Assembly (NCBI RefSeq): GCF_002135205.1
Contig: NZ_NEFZ01000003.1
Coordinates: 186,001 to 250,000 of the forward strand
DNA from: Acinetobacter sp. ANC 4204
GTDB taxonomy: Bacteria; Pseudomonadota; Gammaproteobacteria; Pseudomonadales; Moraxellaceae
DNA length: 64,000 bases
Direction: 5' to 3'
Shown here piece by piece: positions 53,601 to 62,787 of this stretch. How positions within the stretch are numbered: the first letter of the stretch is position 1; each line of letters starts with the position of its first letter. A program made the position numbers and the translations under genes. A model generated the notes under the pieces. It saw only the letters and a program-made list of their open reading frames with translations, had not been told where the DNA came from and did not search any database.

Positions 53601-53724
53601 ATCACACCAAATTTTTATATATTTTTCAATGTATTAAAATATATTATCTTTTCACTAAAAAATATACCCACCATAAACCAAAATTCAATCGAACCAACAA
53701 CAACTCATTCTATGGAGTTCGATT

Positions 53725-53937
53725 ATGGATAATATTCAAAGTCAATCGATACAAATCATCCGATTACCGAAGGTCGTGGAAATATGCGGATTATCCCGTA
53801 GTACTGTCTATGAAAAACTCAATCCTCGTAGCAGAAGGCATGATCCCACCTTCCCAAAGCCCCTCAGGCTTGGGACATCCGCTATTGGATGGCTTCAACA
53901 CGAAATTGAAGCATGGTTATTCTCAAAAAAAGCATAA
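53725..53937 (+). CDS. alpA: AlpA-family DNA-binding regulator, copy 2
   Basis: A 70-residue AlpA protein with IIRLPKVVEICGLSRSTVYEKL followed by DPTFPKPLRLGTSAIGWLQHEIEAWL. It shares the DPTFP and IGW landmarks with the copy at 45903 but is clearly divergent. GGAG precedes the ATG. It lies ahead of the Gp2-type replication gene and probably regulates that module. Confidence 0.9.
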   Translation: MDNIQSQSIQIIRLPKVVEICGLSRSTVYEKLNPRSRRHDPTFPKPLRLGTSAIGWLQHEIEAWLFSKKA

Positions 53938-54252
53938 GCCTAAAGTGCTTATCTTTTCATTCATGCAGAACAGAAATTTATCGACATTACCGACGGGGCT
54001 TGATCTCAAGTCCCCTGATACACCGTTGTTGCCTCTAATTTGGGTATCTGTAGTCTATATGATTAATATATCTATATATTTATACATAATATAAATAATA
54101 GACATAACATAAGAATACTTTGATTAAATTATCTAAATATCAAATTAGTGTATTTATATCAAAATCTTAAGAGCTTTTTATATCTAGATACTACTCACAC
54201 TATAAGTTAGAGAGCAACCATCCGTATTTTATTACCGATTGGATCTATATCT
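53938..54252 (+). other. AT-rich gap with a GC hairpin, ahead of the Gp2 gene
   Basis: A 315-bp non-coding stretch. Near its start is the hairpin GGGGCTTGA / TCAAGTCCCC (53995-54015, one bulge), while the rest is very AT-rich with long A/T runs. A GC hairpin next to an AT-rich segment upstream of a HUH replication gene is the form expected of a rolling-circle origin. No nick-site consensus was recognised. Confidence 0.4.
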
Positions 54253-55530
54253 ATGAACAGTAGTGAAAAAATGACTCTCCTTAGCGGAAAGACTTTAGAA
54301 CTAGCCACTAGAATTAGACCGTTAATACCACGCTCTGATGATACAACTGACGTACAATATGAAGTAAACGAAATTGAAGAACATTCATCTGATTACCCTG
54401 ATGAAGTCAATATATATATTGAACAAGACCAAGCTATATCGCCTCATGTAAATAAAAGCAATGAGCTTCAAAATTTTATTCATATTAGCAAATGCTTTAA
54501 ACAGCAATTTGATCCAAACATTATTGCTTGCATTTACGCGATTCTCATATGCAATGAGGTGAAAAGACAGCGTGCGACTTACCTCTATAGATGGATAAAG
54601 TCTAAGCCATGCGATTTAATCCCATCATATTGGGAGCTGATTTATCCTGAGTTGATGAGATTGATTCGGGAATTTTTAGTTGCTAATCAAAAACTAAAAG
54701 CATCCATGCCTTTAAAGTGTGAAGAATACTCTTTGGTAACACTAACGTTAAACCAAGTCTTACCATACGATCAAAGTTGTCTGTTTGATCTTATTAAACA
54801 TCCAAATGATCAACTAAAAGCCTTTAATGTTAATGGAATGCTTACAGACCATAAGGATTCTGTAGCTGAAATATGTAATACCTTAATAAAGGAAATATTT
54901 AAAGGTTTACAAGCACCTGAATATGTACAGCGTGTAAATGATCGCCGTAAGAGGAGTCGCAGACGTGAGAAAAACACACTTCGGTATATCGATCAGGTTC
55001 GTAAACAAAACTCACGTTTAATCGGTGTTCGTGTTGACTTATATCTACCAGCAGACAAAAAACACTTCACACCTAAAGAAATCGTAAAACATTTTCATAC
55101 GATTTTACAAAAATTACGTCGTAGCAAGTCTCTGCGTTTAAAAGGCTACATTTGGAAGCTTGAGCATGGCGTAGATCAGGCGTTACATATTCATTGCTTT
55201 TTCTTTTTTTGCGGTAGTAAACACCGTGAAGACATTAGCTTAGGTCGAATGATTGGTGAAATGTGGGATAAAGAAATTGATGGCAAACACAATTATTTTA
55301 ACTGCAATACCAGCAAGAATCGTAAGAAATACAAATACGATGCTCTAGGTGTCATCAACCGTGATGATCAAACCAAATACGACAACATCGCAAAAGTTAT
55401 TCGTTATTTTTCCAAGTTTGAACAATACGTCTTACATAGCAACTTAGAACGCGTCAAAACACTTAATACAGGTATTTTGCCTCATCTACGTGAGCAAATG
55501 GGTCGTCCGAACCTTACTCAACATTATTGA
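54253..55530 (+). CDS. Inovirus Gp2 / YagK-YfjJ-type HUH replication protein
   Basis: A 425-residue protein of the inovirus-type Gp2 (YagK/YfjJ) group. The C-terminal domain holds GYIWKLEHGVDQALHIHCFF with the HUH metal pair H312 and H314. A tyrosine that may act in nicking is Y385 in AKVIRYFSKF. The N-terminal 220 residues are helical, and a basic patch follows (RRKRSRRREK). HUH proteins nick DNA to start rolling-circle replication or transfer. Related genes in P4-like islands are common but little studied. Confidence 0.78.
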   Translation: MNSSEKMTLLSGKTLELATRIRPLIPRSDDTTDVQYEVNEIEEHSSDYPDEVNIYIEQDQAISPHVNKSNELQNFIHISKCFKQQFDPNIIACIYAILICNEVKRQRATYLYRWIKSKPCDLIPSYWELIYPELMRLIREFLVANQKLKASMPLKCEEYSLVTLTLNQVLPYDQSCLFDLIKHPNDQLKAFNVNGMLTDHKDSVAEICNTLIKEIFKGLQAPEYVQRVNDRRKRSRRREKNTLRYIDQVRKQNSRLIGVRVDLYLPADKKHFTPKEIVKHFHTILQKLRRSKSLRLKGYIWKLEHGVDQALHIHCFFFFCGSKHREDISLGRMIGEMWDKEIDGKHNYFNCNTSKNRKKYKYDALGVINRDDQTKYDNIAKVIRYFSKFEQYVLHSNLERVKTLNTGILPHLREQMGRPNLTQHY

Positions 55531-55562
55531 TCTTTTTTAACCCTATTACAGAGATTTTCAAA

Positions 55563-56570
55563 ATGAACCCAGTATTTGCACCAAACGCACAACCTTTATT
55601 TTTTAACCACACTCAAACACCACCAAATGTTTATCCGAATAACAGTATCGGTTTTCCTCCAAATATCACGATAAGTCGTCCACCATACGGAAATGATGGA
55701 TTTATGCAGATAGCATTTGGATTAATCGATTTCCTTAAACAGCTAGAACAGGACAAAATCAAGGTCTTTGCAAAGCCGACAGCAACTAGCCCATGTGCTC
55801 CAATGAATACATTGTGTGTTTGGGTTCTACATCAAATATCACAATTTGCTCACTTTATAGATCTTTTTAGTGGTTTTGAAGCAAACCCTCATCTCGATGT
55901 TTTACATAAATTTACTGTTGAAAATGCACAGCTCTTGAGGTCACTCCAGCCAATCCCCACTCATATATGGGAAAATTTATTCCGTCGTTTACGCGCTGAG
56001 CTTTATACAGCTAAGGCGAAACTTCAGGCAAATAAATATGAAGCACAAGTGCAAAAACTTCGCAATCAACAAAAGACCGTCTTCAGACGCGTGATGCAAA
56101 CTCAAGACCAAGCCAATTGTATTTTTTTAGAATTGCCTTTTATTTCTCAAATTGACCCTCCGCATTATCAGACGCAGGAAGATGCAGAGAAAGATTCAGT
56201 CAAAGTACTGAAGAAATACTTCCAGTGGCTACACGGGGCAAAACAACTCAGCGGTATACTTTCTGATATTCAATGGCGGATCGTCAAAGGGCTAGATCAT
56301 AACCTAACAGCACAAGCATTCATCTATATCCTCGGCGATGAAATCGATTATTTACCGTTGCTCAAAGAGCATTGGGAATTCACCTGCTTAGATTATCAGC
56401 TTCAAGGGGTATTTCCTGAGCCTAAACACATCCATTGCTATGATGGTCAAGGGATTGTTCAAAAGGCATGGCTACAACTGATTGAACGTGTACATGAGCC
56501 ACTTGGATTTTATCGTTATAAGGGCAATGGTATTACTTATTTATGGAAAGAATACGCGGGTAATGTTTAG
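55563..56570 (+). CDS. Degenerate Gp2-like paralogue, HUH histidines lost
   Basis: A 335-residue protein immediately downstream. Its segment WRIVKGLDHNLTAQAFIYIL (residues 238-257) aligns without gaps to WKLEHGVDQALHIHCFFFFC of the upstream protein, with TAQ where HIH should be. The preceding helix (VKVLKKYFQWLHGAKQLSGI) also aligns. It therefore looks like a second Gp2-type domain that cannot bind the metal. The N-terminus is Pro/Asn-rich and disordered. It may be a partner or antagonist of the active protein. The start is set at the ATG at 55563; the longer frame opens with a TTG. Confidence 0.6.
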   Translation: MNPVFAPNAQPLFFNHTQTPPNVYPNNSIGFPPNITISRPPYGNDGFMQIAFGLIDFLKQLEQDKIKVFAKPTATSPCAPMNTLCVWVLHQISQFAHFIDLFSGFEANPHLDVLHKFTVENAQLLRSLQPIPTHIWENLFRRLRAELYTAKAKLQANKYEAQVQKLRNQQKTVFRRVMQTQDQANCIFLELPFISQIDPPHYQTQEDAEKDSVKVLKKYFQWLHGAKQLSGILSDIQWRIVKGLDHNLTAQAFIYILGDEIDYLPLLKEHWEFTCLDYQLQGVFPEPKHIHCYDGQGIVQKAWLQLIERVHEPLGFYRYKGNGITYLWKEYAGNV

Positions 56571-56591
56571 TAAATAAAGCTATAAACAGAT

Positions 56592-56627
56592 ATAAAAAAT
56601 AGCCTTAACTTGAGGCTATTTTTTATT
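56592..56627 (+). terminator. Terminator after the Gp2 pair
   Basis: The stem AAATAGCCT / AGGCTATTT with a 7-nt loop and a T-run lies 22 bp past the stop codon. Confidence 0.88.
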
Positions 56628-56840
56628 TTCCCTGATAGAAACTTTGATGCGATAACTTATGTACTTACTCGATCTTGCAATAATTTATTAAAATCAGTTA
56701 ATTGATTGTTATCCGTTAAAGAAGACTTAACCTTTACTTAACTATAATTTAGACAAAAGATCAAAGTCCTAGATAATTAAAAACAAAGTGTATGCTGTGA
56801 ATTCATAAAAATTGGACAAAATTGAGCACTCTTATATTTT

Positions 56841-59414
56841 CTAATTTTTCAATTGATTCCTCGACAAAGCATTTTCAATTTCATTTAGTGAAATCTTGTT
56901 TATATCATCCCTAAAGCCAGATAAATTGGCATGCAACCATGAAAAAACCTCTCTTTTATTACAATCAGTTTTTCCTATTAATTTAGATAAATTTAAAGCG
57001 GAAGACCTTGACAAACCTAAAGAAACCAAACTCAATTGTGTTTGATTAGATACACCCATTTCGAGAAATGAATGAAAATCCCGATGCTCTTCAACTAAAT
57101 CAACTCTACCATGGTCTTTTAAATACAAATTTAAGACATCATTATAACAACCAATATATTTAGGAGCATTAAAACGAGCAATACGCTCAATACTATCGAG
57201 TACCTCCCTAATTACCGTATTAGGTTTAACAGTTCCATTTTTATCTTGTAAATATGAAATTCTTTCACTTATAAGTCTAGAAACACTATATCCTCGCATC
57301 CAATGTAGAATCAAATTATTATAAAAATTTTGCTGAGTATTCGAAAAACCCAAATTATGAGTCAAATTATTTTTAATTCTTTCCAGAACACTACGGTATC
57401 TGCCATATGCAGAAGAATCAAAAAAATCACCTAGGCATAAGCGCTCAATCGGTTTCTCATCATTAAAATAAAATGACCTATATAAATCATTAAGCAATAA
57501 TGGGCTGATTCCTGGATTTTTCTCAACAATATCAATAGTGATTTTTATATTAGATATTAATTCATCAAAAACAAGATACAAAGAGCCTACGTCACTTAAA
57601 CATTTCTTAAACTTAAAATCATTTAAGTTACGATTTCTTGAGTAATAAACTACTAACAAATTTAAAAATGCTTCTAAACTTGGATTATCTCTACACTCAG
57701 CATAATGATCTGATGAGTTAATAAAATTAATAATCTCTATTACTGAAAAAACACTTTTTTGGGATAATCTATCTATTGTGATTTTCTGTTTTTTCGTTGG
57801 TGGTTCACCATCTTTCCATAAATCATTAATATTTGAGTCTACACAAAAAATGTTTCCTTGAAATTCCTTACCCCAACGCCCAGCTCTTCCAACTAGATTC
57901 CAGAAATCTGTTGGCTCCATAAGCTTTCTTGTACCTTTTTTCGGACCTCTAACAAAAATATTTTTGCATGCTAAATTAACACCTTCAATCAATGTTGAAG
58001 TACAAATTAAAAAACGTATTTTATTTTCAGAAAATAGGCGCTCTATCTCTGATTTGAGAGTTAATGGCATATTACCGTAATGGTAAGCAATTCCTTTGGA
58101 TAAAACCTTTGCTAATAAGAAATCTTTATGTACTTCTGCTCTTGAAAATTCTATTAATTCATTAATGTCTTCATAGAGTAAGCTATTATTAATATATCTA
58201 TATAGCTCTTGTGCAACATACTCTGCTTCAGCAGCCCCATTCACATAAATAATATTTCCTGAATTTTCTCCAGAAATATTTAGGGCAACCTCAACCAATC
58301 TTTTATAGCCGGAAGAATTATTTTTGCGATATGGAAATCCCCCTAATTTACTTTTTTCCTCCAAATAATTAAGGTAAATATCCCAGTTCTTTTTCTTCTT
58401 ATCTTGTTCTACCCATAACAAATTTTGATTAACTGTAATTAAATTACTTTTATATACGGCTATATTTTCAATTTTATCTAACAATATTTCTGGATTTTCA
58501 GTAAAAGGACTTGCAAATACTACTCTTAATTCAGGGTTATAAAATTTGCAACTCATTAATGCCTGTTCTAAAAATACTCCTCTTACGCCATCCCCTATCT
58601 TATGTGCTTCGTCAACAATCAAAACAGAAACTTTATCCCTAGAATAAGTAGATAGAAAGATATTTAATCTCTCTTGAGTAAAAATAAGAATGTTTTTCTT
58701 ATATGTTTGTATATCTTCAAGTGTTGGCACAATATTAATGTTTATTTCATTACTCATAACACTTGAAAAGTCTATATAAACTTGATTAATCAGTGCTCTT
58801 GTCGGGACTACATATATCACTAACCCACTATCATTCTTATCAAAAAAATCTTTAACCCAAGTTGCTAATATAAATGACTTACCCGCAGATGTAGGTGCAG
58901 AAATTGATATTTGGGACATACTCATCTCTTGAAGCGAATCCCAACATTTTTTTTGAAATTTATTTAAATATATTTCTTCTTGATTTGATAATTCGATAGA
59001 ATATTCTAGAGTTCGTTTGAATGATTCTATCTTTGCACCTATAGATAAACGATCAAAAAAGCCTTCTTCTACTAATTGTCTCTTTTCAGCCAATTTAATC
59101 GCATTTTTATTTGTTAGTGTATCTAATATTAATAATGCACTATCTTTATTGTCAAATTGTGCTTCAGGGGTAAGACAATATTGAGCAACTTTAAGAGAAA
59201 CATCTTGAAATTGTGGGTTATCCGAATTACAAAATAAGCTTGCACAAGTTAGTAAATAACTAATTTCCTCTCTATCTAATGATTTATATTTAGCCAACTC
59301 ATTTTTATTAATATTCTCAAATTGATCACCTACATAATTTACTGACAACTTGATAATCAATTCTCTTAGATAGTTTTTACCTATCAGATAGTCACATGCC
59401 TTTTCAATATTCAT
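56841..59414 (-). CDS. hamB: Hachiman defence helicase HamB
   Basis: An 857-residue superfamily 2 helicase. The motifs are Walker A with K179 in SAPTSAGKSFI, motif Ia VPTRALINQ, DEAH at residues 268-271 (LIVDEAHKIG), CTSTLIEGVNL, and motif VI GRAGRWG. A long C-terminal domain of about 350 residues is specific to this family. Paired directly with a DUF1837 gene, it is the helicase of the Hachiman anti-phage system, which senses or loads on damaged or phage DNA and releases the HamA nuclease. The genes are strongly AT-rich compared with the core. Eight bases separate it from hamA. Confidence 0.9.
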   Translation of the reverse strand: MNIEKACDYLIGKNYLRELIIKLSVNYVGDQFENINKNELAKYKSLDREEISYLLTCASLFCNSDNPQFQDVSLKVAQYCLTPEAQFDNKDSALLILDTLTNKNAIKLAEKRQLVEEGFFDRLSIGAKIESFKRTLEYSIELSNQEEIYLNKFQKKCWDSLQEMSMSQISISAPTSAGKSFILATWVKDFFDKNDSGLVIYVVPTRALINQVYIDFSSVMSNEININIVPTLEDIQTYKKNILIFTQERLNIFLSTYSRDKVSVLIVDEAHKIGDGVRGVFLEQALMSCKFYNPELRVVFASPFTENPEILLDKIENIAVYKSNLITVNQNLLWVEQDKKKKNWDIYLNYLEEKSKLGGFPYRKNNSSGYKRLVEVALNISGENSGNIIYVNGAAEAEYVAQELYRYINNSLLYEDINELIEFSRAEVHKDFLLAKVLSKGIAYHYGNMPLTLKSEIERLFSENKIRFLICTSTLIEGVNLACKNIFVRGPKKGTRKLMEPTDFWNLVGRAGRWGKEFQGNIFCVDSNINDLWKDGEPPTKKQKITIDRLSQKSVFSVIEIINFINSSDHYAECRDNPSLEAFLNLLVVYYSRNRNLNDFKFKKCLSDVGSLYLVFDELISNIKITIDIVEKNPGISPLLLNDLYRSFYFNDEKPIERLCLGDFFDSSAYGRYRSVLERIKNNLTHNLGFSNTQQNFYNNLILHWMRGYSVSRLISERISYLQDKNGTVKPNTVIREVLDSIERIARFNAPKYIGCYNDVLNLYLKDHGRVDLVEEHRDFHSFLEMGVSNQTQLSLVSLGLSRSSALNLSKLIGKTDCNKREVFSWLHANLSGFRDDINKISLNEIENALSRNQLKN

Positions 59415-59422
59415 AAAATTGT

Positions 59423-60364
59423 CTAACCAGCAATCTTTTCGTTAAATTTTTTTCTAAAATCTTCTACACTTGGGAATGGTAATAAAAAGACATGAATCTT
59501 TATCTTAGCTAAATCTTCAGCTGTAATCCTGTTGAAAACATTTCTGTTCCAAATTTCAATCTGACTAGAAACTTTTTGCGTTACTTCATCAATAACTTGA
59601 GCAACTCCATCTTCGCCATAGCAATCATGGTCAAATGCTATTAAACAAATTCCCCTATATTCTAATAAGTTAAAATTCGGATCATCTGGGTCAAGATATG
59701 AGACTAAAGCTTTCATCAGATCTGGATCATTTACATTCATAAAATCACTTAATAAATGTAAATCACGCCTATCATATCCCGTCCCATTACCTTTCAATAA
59801 AGGCGCTATACTTTTCATGCATTCATAAATTGCATTACTAGGACTTTTATACAGTTTAGATTCACCCCAATATAAACAAAGCTTTTTTGAGTCTTCACAA
59901 ACACCTAAATGCACTCCATCAGCACCATTGTAATGAAGCTGACTATTTGTTTTTAAACTCATTTTACTGATTAGTTGAGGAAGTTTTAAAAGATATTCGG
60001 CAAAAAGGAATAAAAGTAACTCTCCACTTTCTCCACTATTACTTAGCGATGTGAATAAACCTCTTGCTTTACCACTTAACTTAGCCAGCTCCATTGCGGA
60101 CCCAGTCTTCTCGAAATCTTTAAAAACCCTATCTATTTCTTTTCGAGGAATAGCATAATCAATCAAGCAATTAGATAAATGCTCAATCAATCCATCAATT
60201 CTTACTTGTCCATTTCCGTCAACGTTTACACAGTGAAAATGACATATAGAGTTAGTACCATCAACTGCAAAATTTTTTTGGACTTCATGTAGATATGCAG
60301 TTAAAGCTCTTTCCTTATCTCTTGCCATTCCCGATAAAGCTTCTTGAATTTCTATAACTTTCAT
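59423..60364 (-). CDS. hamA: Hachiman defence nuclease HamA (DUF1837)
   Basis: A 313-residue DUF1837 protein. The family core is clear: GESGELLLFLFAEYL (112-124), QLHYNGADGVHLGV with D149, and LYWGESKLY with the E168-x-K170 pair. Together these form a PD-(D/E)XK nuclease site that appears intact. HamA forms a complex with HamB and degrades DNA when the helicase is triggered, causing phantom-cell type protection. First gene of the two-gene operon, close to the right end of the island. No clear ribosome site is visible before the ATG. Confidence 0.9.
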   Translation of the reverse strand: MKVIEIQEALSGMARDKERALTAYLHEVQKNFAVDGTNSICHFHCVNVDGNGQVRIDGLIEHLSNCLIDYAIPRKEIDRVFKDFEKTGSAMELAKLSGKARGLFTSLSNSGESGELLLFLFAEYLLKLPQLISKMSLKTNSQLHYNGADGVHLGVCEDSKKLCLYWGESKLYKSPSNAIYECMKSIAPLLKGNGTGYDRRDLHLLSDFMNVNDPDLMKALVSYLDPDDPNFNLLEYRGICLIAFDHDCYGEDGVAQVIDEVTQKVSSQIEIWNRNVFNRITAEDLAKIKIHVFLLPFPSVEDFRKKFNEKIAG

Positions 60365-60443
60365 AATTTTTTAAAATAATGTTTGAGTAATCATACTATA
60401 TTTTGATTATGTCAATTCATTATCAATTAGTATTTAACTTCTA

Positions 60444-60462
60444 TGGGGGATGATTGGGGGAC
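60444..60462. repeat. Right-end copy of the integrase arm-type repeat
   Basis: TGGGGGATGATTGGGGGAC differs at one of 19 positions from the block at 36985-37003 and is in the same orientation. Its place just inside the right core repeat supports its use as an island-end site. Confidence 0.7.
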
Positions 60463-60521
60463 CAAATAGAAAAATATAATGAATATTTATTAAATATCAT
60501 AATATTAAATTAAAAATATGA

Positions 60522-60540
60522 TTCCCTCTTTCGCCAAATT
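60522..60540. mobile_element. attR: partial copy of the tRNA-Ser 3' end
   Basis: TTCCCTCTTTCGCCAAATT repeats the end of tRNA-Ser except that three bases (ACC) are missing. It marks the right junction of the island. The tRNA-proximal half lies intact at the left end. Confidence 0.65.
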
Positions 60541-60936
60541 CAATTCTTATGCAGTCCCATAAGATCTCAAAAAGCTTAAACTGTAAGGGTTTAAGCTTTT
60601 TTTATGTCTAATCATATCTAACAACATCTATTGAAATCCTGTAGCTATTGAGGAATATGAATAAGAAAACCCAATTTAAACTAAAATACAAAATATCTTT
60701 TTATGACAAGAAATAGCGAATAAGACAATAACTCAATGAAGTATAAGAACAACTATTTTCAAATACAGACTGTTAGAATAAAAACAGCTTTAAGCCGTAT
60801 ATCACCCATCGCTAAAAATAGCTGATCAATTGAACAAAAACATCCTAAAGCAATGAATTTATGATAATTATCTCATCACATCCAAAGTACAAATAAATCA
60901 AATCAAATCAAATCATGCATTAGAGTCAAAACCGAC
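60541..60936. other. Right flank resembling the island's own left end
   Basis: A terminator-like hairpin (GCTTAAAC / GTTTAAGC, about 60580-60605) and the following ACATCTATTGAAATCC resemble the sequence just after tRNA-Ser at the left end (GGCTTAAACC hairpin, then ACATCCATTGCAATCC). The rest is AT-rich with no credible gene, and includes four tandem AAATC units at 60895-60914. It looks like the scar of an earlier related insertion or the original tRNA flank. Confidence 0.5.
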
Positions 60937-61713
60937 TTATACGCAATAGTCATCTCGCTGATGTTCAATCAGCGACAGAGCTGCATTCCATGCTTTCAGC
61001 ATCACCATTTCAATCATTTCACTTTCAAACTGTTGGGCCGTGTGTTGACACACGGTTTCAGAAGGAAGATGCAGTTCCACACCACCCACCATCGCCTTAA
61101 TCTGAGCTTGGCAAGCACGTTCAAGAAAGTAAATTTCATGGAAGGCACGTTGAACCGAATCACCAGTCGATAACAAACCATGATTTCTTAAAATCATGAC
61201 TCGATTTTGCCCTAAGTCTTTAACCAGACGTTCACGTTCTTCGGTTAATAACGCCACACCTTCATATTCGTGATAGCTTACTTTTTTATAAAACTTTAAC
61301 GCATGCTGTGATAGAGGCAATAAGCCCTGCTTTTGTGCAGACACAGCTATACCATCTGCAGTATGAGTATGAATCACACAGTGCACATCTTGTCGCGCAT
61401 CATGAATAGCAGAGTGAATTACAAAGCCTGCTGTATTGACTAATTTTCCCTGATCATAATCAGCAACAGTATGGCCTGCATAATCAATTTTCACCAAATG
61501 TGAAGCTGTCATTTTCTCAAAAGGAATACCATATTGATTAATCAGAAAATGCCCGTCTGCATCGGGTACGCGTAAACTAATATGAGTATCAATTAAATCG
61601 GTCATACGAAAATGTGCAATTAAGCGGTACAGCGCTGCAAGCTGACAACGCGCATCCCACTCTTTTTCAGATACAACATCTTTTATACTTTTTATCGCAT
61701 TTAAATTTGTCAT
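60937..61713 (-). CDS. Class II aldolase/adducin family protein
   Basis: A 258-residue class II aldolase-fold protein. The zinc-binding histidines are seen in VIHTHTADG (two His) and in ILRNHGLLSTG, and TDLIDTHISLRVPD is the substrate-loop region. Members split aldol sugars or decarboxylate, but this subgroup (adducin-like, often a regulator-linked stand-alone) has no fixed substrate. It is the first core gene after the island and is encoded beside an AraC regulator on the same strand. Confidence 0.8.
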   Translation of the reverse strand: MTNLNAIKSIKDVVSEKEWDARCQLAALYRLIAHFRMTDLIDTHISLRVPDADGHFLINQYGIPFEKMTASHLVKIDYAGHTVADYDQGKLVNTAGFVIHSAIHDARQDVHCVIHTHTADGIAVSAQKQGLLPLSQHALKFYKKVSYHEYEGVALLTEERERLVKDLGQNRVMILRNHGLLSTGDSVQRAFHEIYFLERACQAQIKAMVGGVELHLPSETVCQHTAQQFESEMIEMVMLKAWNAALSLIEHQRDDYCV

Positions 61714-61868
61714 TTTTATATCTCTATGTTGATCTATCCATGATGTTGGTATGACGCTCTCAAAGAAAAGTTTAGCCGTGCCAAACTGTTAATCCCTCCA
61801 GACCATCAACGCCAAACAAAAGCATTGTTTCTAATACACACTTATAAGTCTTGAATGATTCTGCTATT

Positions 61869-62720
61869 TCAAGGGGTGATAAAATGCTTGCTCAAGTTTG
61901 TTTTTCCCTCATTTGAAATTGTATCACTCACAAGAATGGTCTTTGCTTTTAGCATAGACGGGGCAAAATCGACCATGCTACGCAGGGTTCGCGTATAATG
62001 CGCCTGATCGGAAAAACCCGCTCCCAATGCAATCTCAATTAAGCTCTTTCCTGCCGCCCAAAGCTTTATGGCATAGCGAATACGTAGCCATAGAATGTAG
62101 CGTCGCATCGAAATTCCCAACTGCTGGCTAAATAAATGCATCAACCTCGATTCAGATAACCCTACATGAGCAGCGACTTCAGCCACTGTGGGGTGCTGCT
62201 GTGGAACACATTGTTGAATATAGCGGCAGCTCTGTAACACTCGAACATCCCAAGGCAAACTCGGTAACGTGTTTGGATTTAAGCAAGACAATATATCCAA
62301 AACCAACTGTCTGGCCTGATCGAAACTGAACTGACCTGCGATGAGTTGCTGAAACTGAGGATGGAAAGACGCAAGACTTGATGCAGGCAAAGAGCGAAAA
62401 GATTCCCCATTTAACAAGGGATGTAAGTAACGATACAACGCATGATCTGGGTCAATCAGAAGAGCAAGATAAGGCTGGTTTTCTGAGTCGGTGCTGTGAT
62501 TTACATTCGGCGCCATAACGACAATATCGTGATAACTTCTAACGTGTTGACCCAAAGTAATCGCAAACGGTGTGCCTAGACCAATTTGCAATAACGCAGG
62601 AAAATGGGCATGGGCATTATTTAAGTGTTCGCGGGTCACATACAAAATACACCCGTCCCAAGCATAAACTTGGCTTTGGTTTTGCGACACTACACTCGAC
62701 TCCTTCCTTGGAAATAGCAT
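61869..62720 (-). CDS. AraC-family transcriptional regulator
   Basis: A 283-residue regulator with an N-terminal cupin-like sensor (HFPALLQIGLGTPFAITLGQH) and a C-terminal double helix-turn-helix (TVAEVAAHVGLSESRLMHLFSQ, then SLIEIALGAGFSDQAHYTRTLR). It is divergent from the DUF962 gene, with 67 bp between starts, so that gene is the likely target. A GTG further in could also serve as the start. Confidence 0.83.
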   Translation of the reverse strand: MLFPRKESSVVSQNQSQVYAWDGCILYVTREHLNNAHAHFPALLQIGLGTPFAITLGQHVRSYHDIVVMAPNVNHSTDSENQPYLALLIDPDHALYRYLHPLLNGESFRSLPASSLASFHPQFQQLIAGQFSFDQARQLVLDILSCLNPNTLPSLPWDVRVLQSCRYIQQCVPQQHPTVAEVAAHVGLSESRLMHLFSQQLGISMRRYILWLRIRYAIKLWAAGKSLIEIALGAGFSDQAHYTRTLRSMVDFAPSMLKAKTILVSDTISNEGKTNLSKHFITP

Positions 62721-62787
62721 ATTCGTTCAAGACCATGCGCACTATGCTATTTAAAAATACATCTTGTAAATACTAAAGGAAGAGCAA

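Larger units (their letters stand above)
36872..60540. mobile_element. Integrative genomic/defence island at tRNA-Ser
   Basis: The block carries a P4-type integrase next to the tRNA, a core repeat at each end, and matching TGGGGGATnATTGGGGGAC repeats just inside both ends. Cargo is a type I restriction system with accessory genes, phage-like recombination and replication genes, small exported proteins and a Hachiman system. The Hachiman genes are markedly more AT-rich than the core genes around the island. About 23.7 kb in total. Boundaries are inferred from the repeats. Confidence 0.8.

Noticed and set aside
53810..54094. 94-codon frame overlapping the second alpA gene
   Set aside because: It starts inside alpA in another frame and continues into AT-rich non-coding sequence, with no ribosome site.
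60895..60914. Four tandem AAATC units
   Set aside because: A short simple-sequence repeat in an AT-rich gap, not placed at a promoter or coding start where it could matter.
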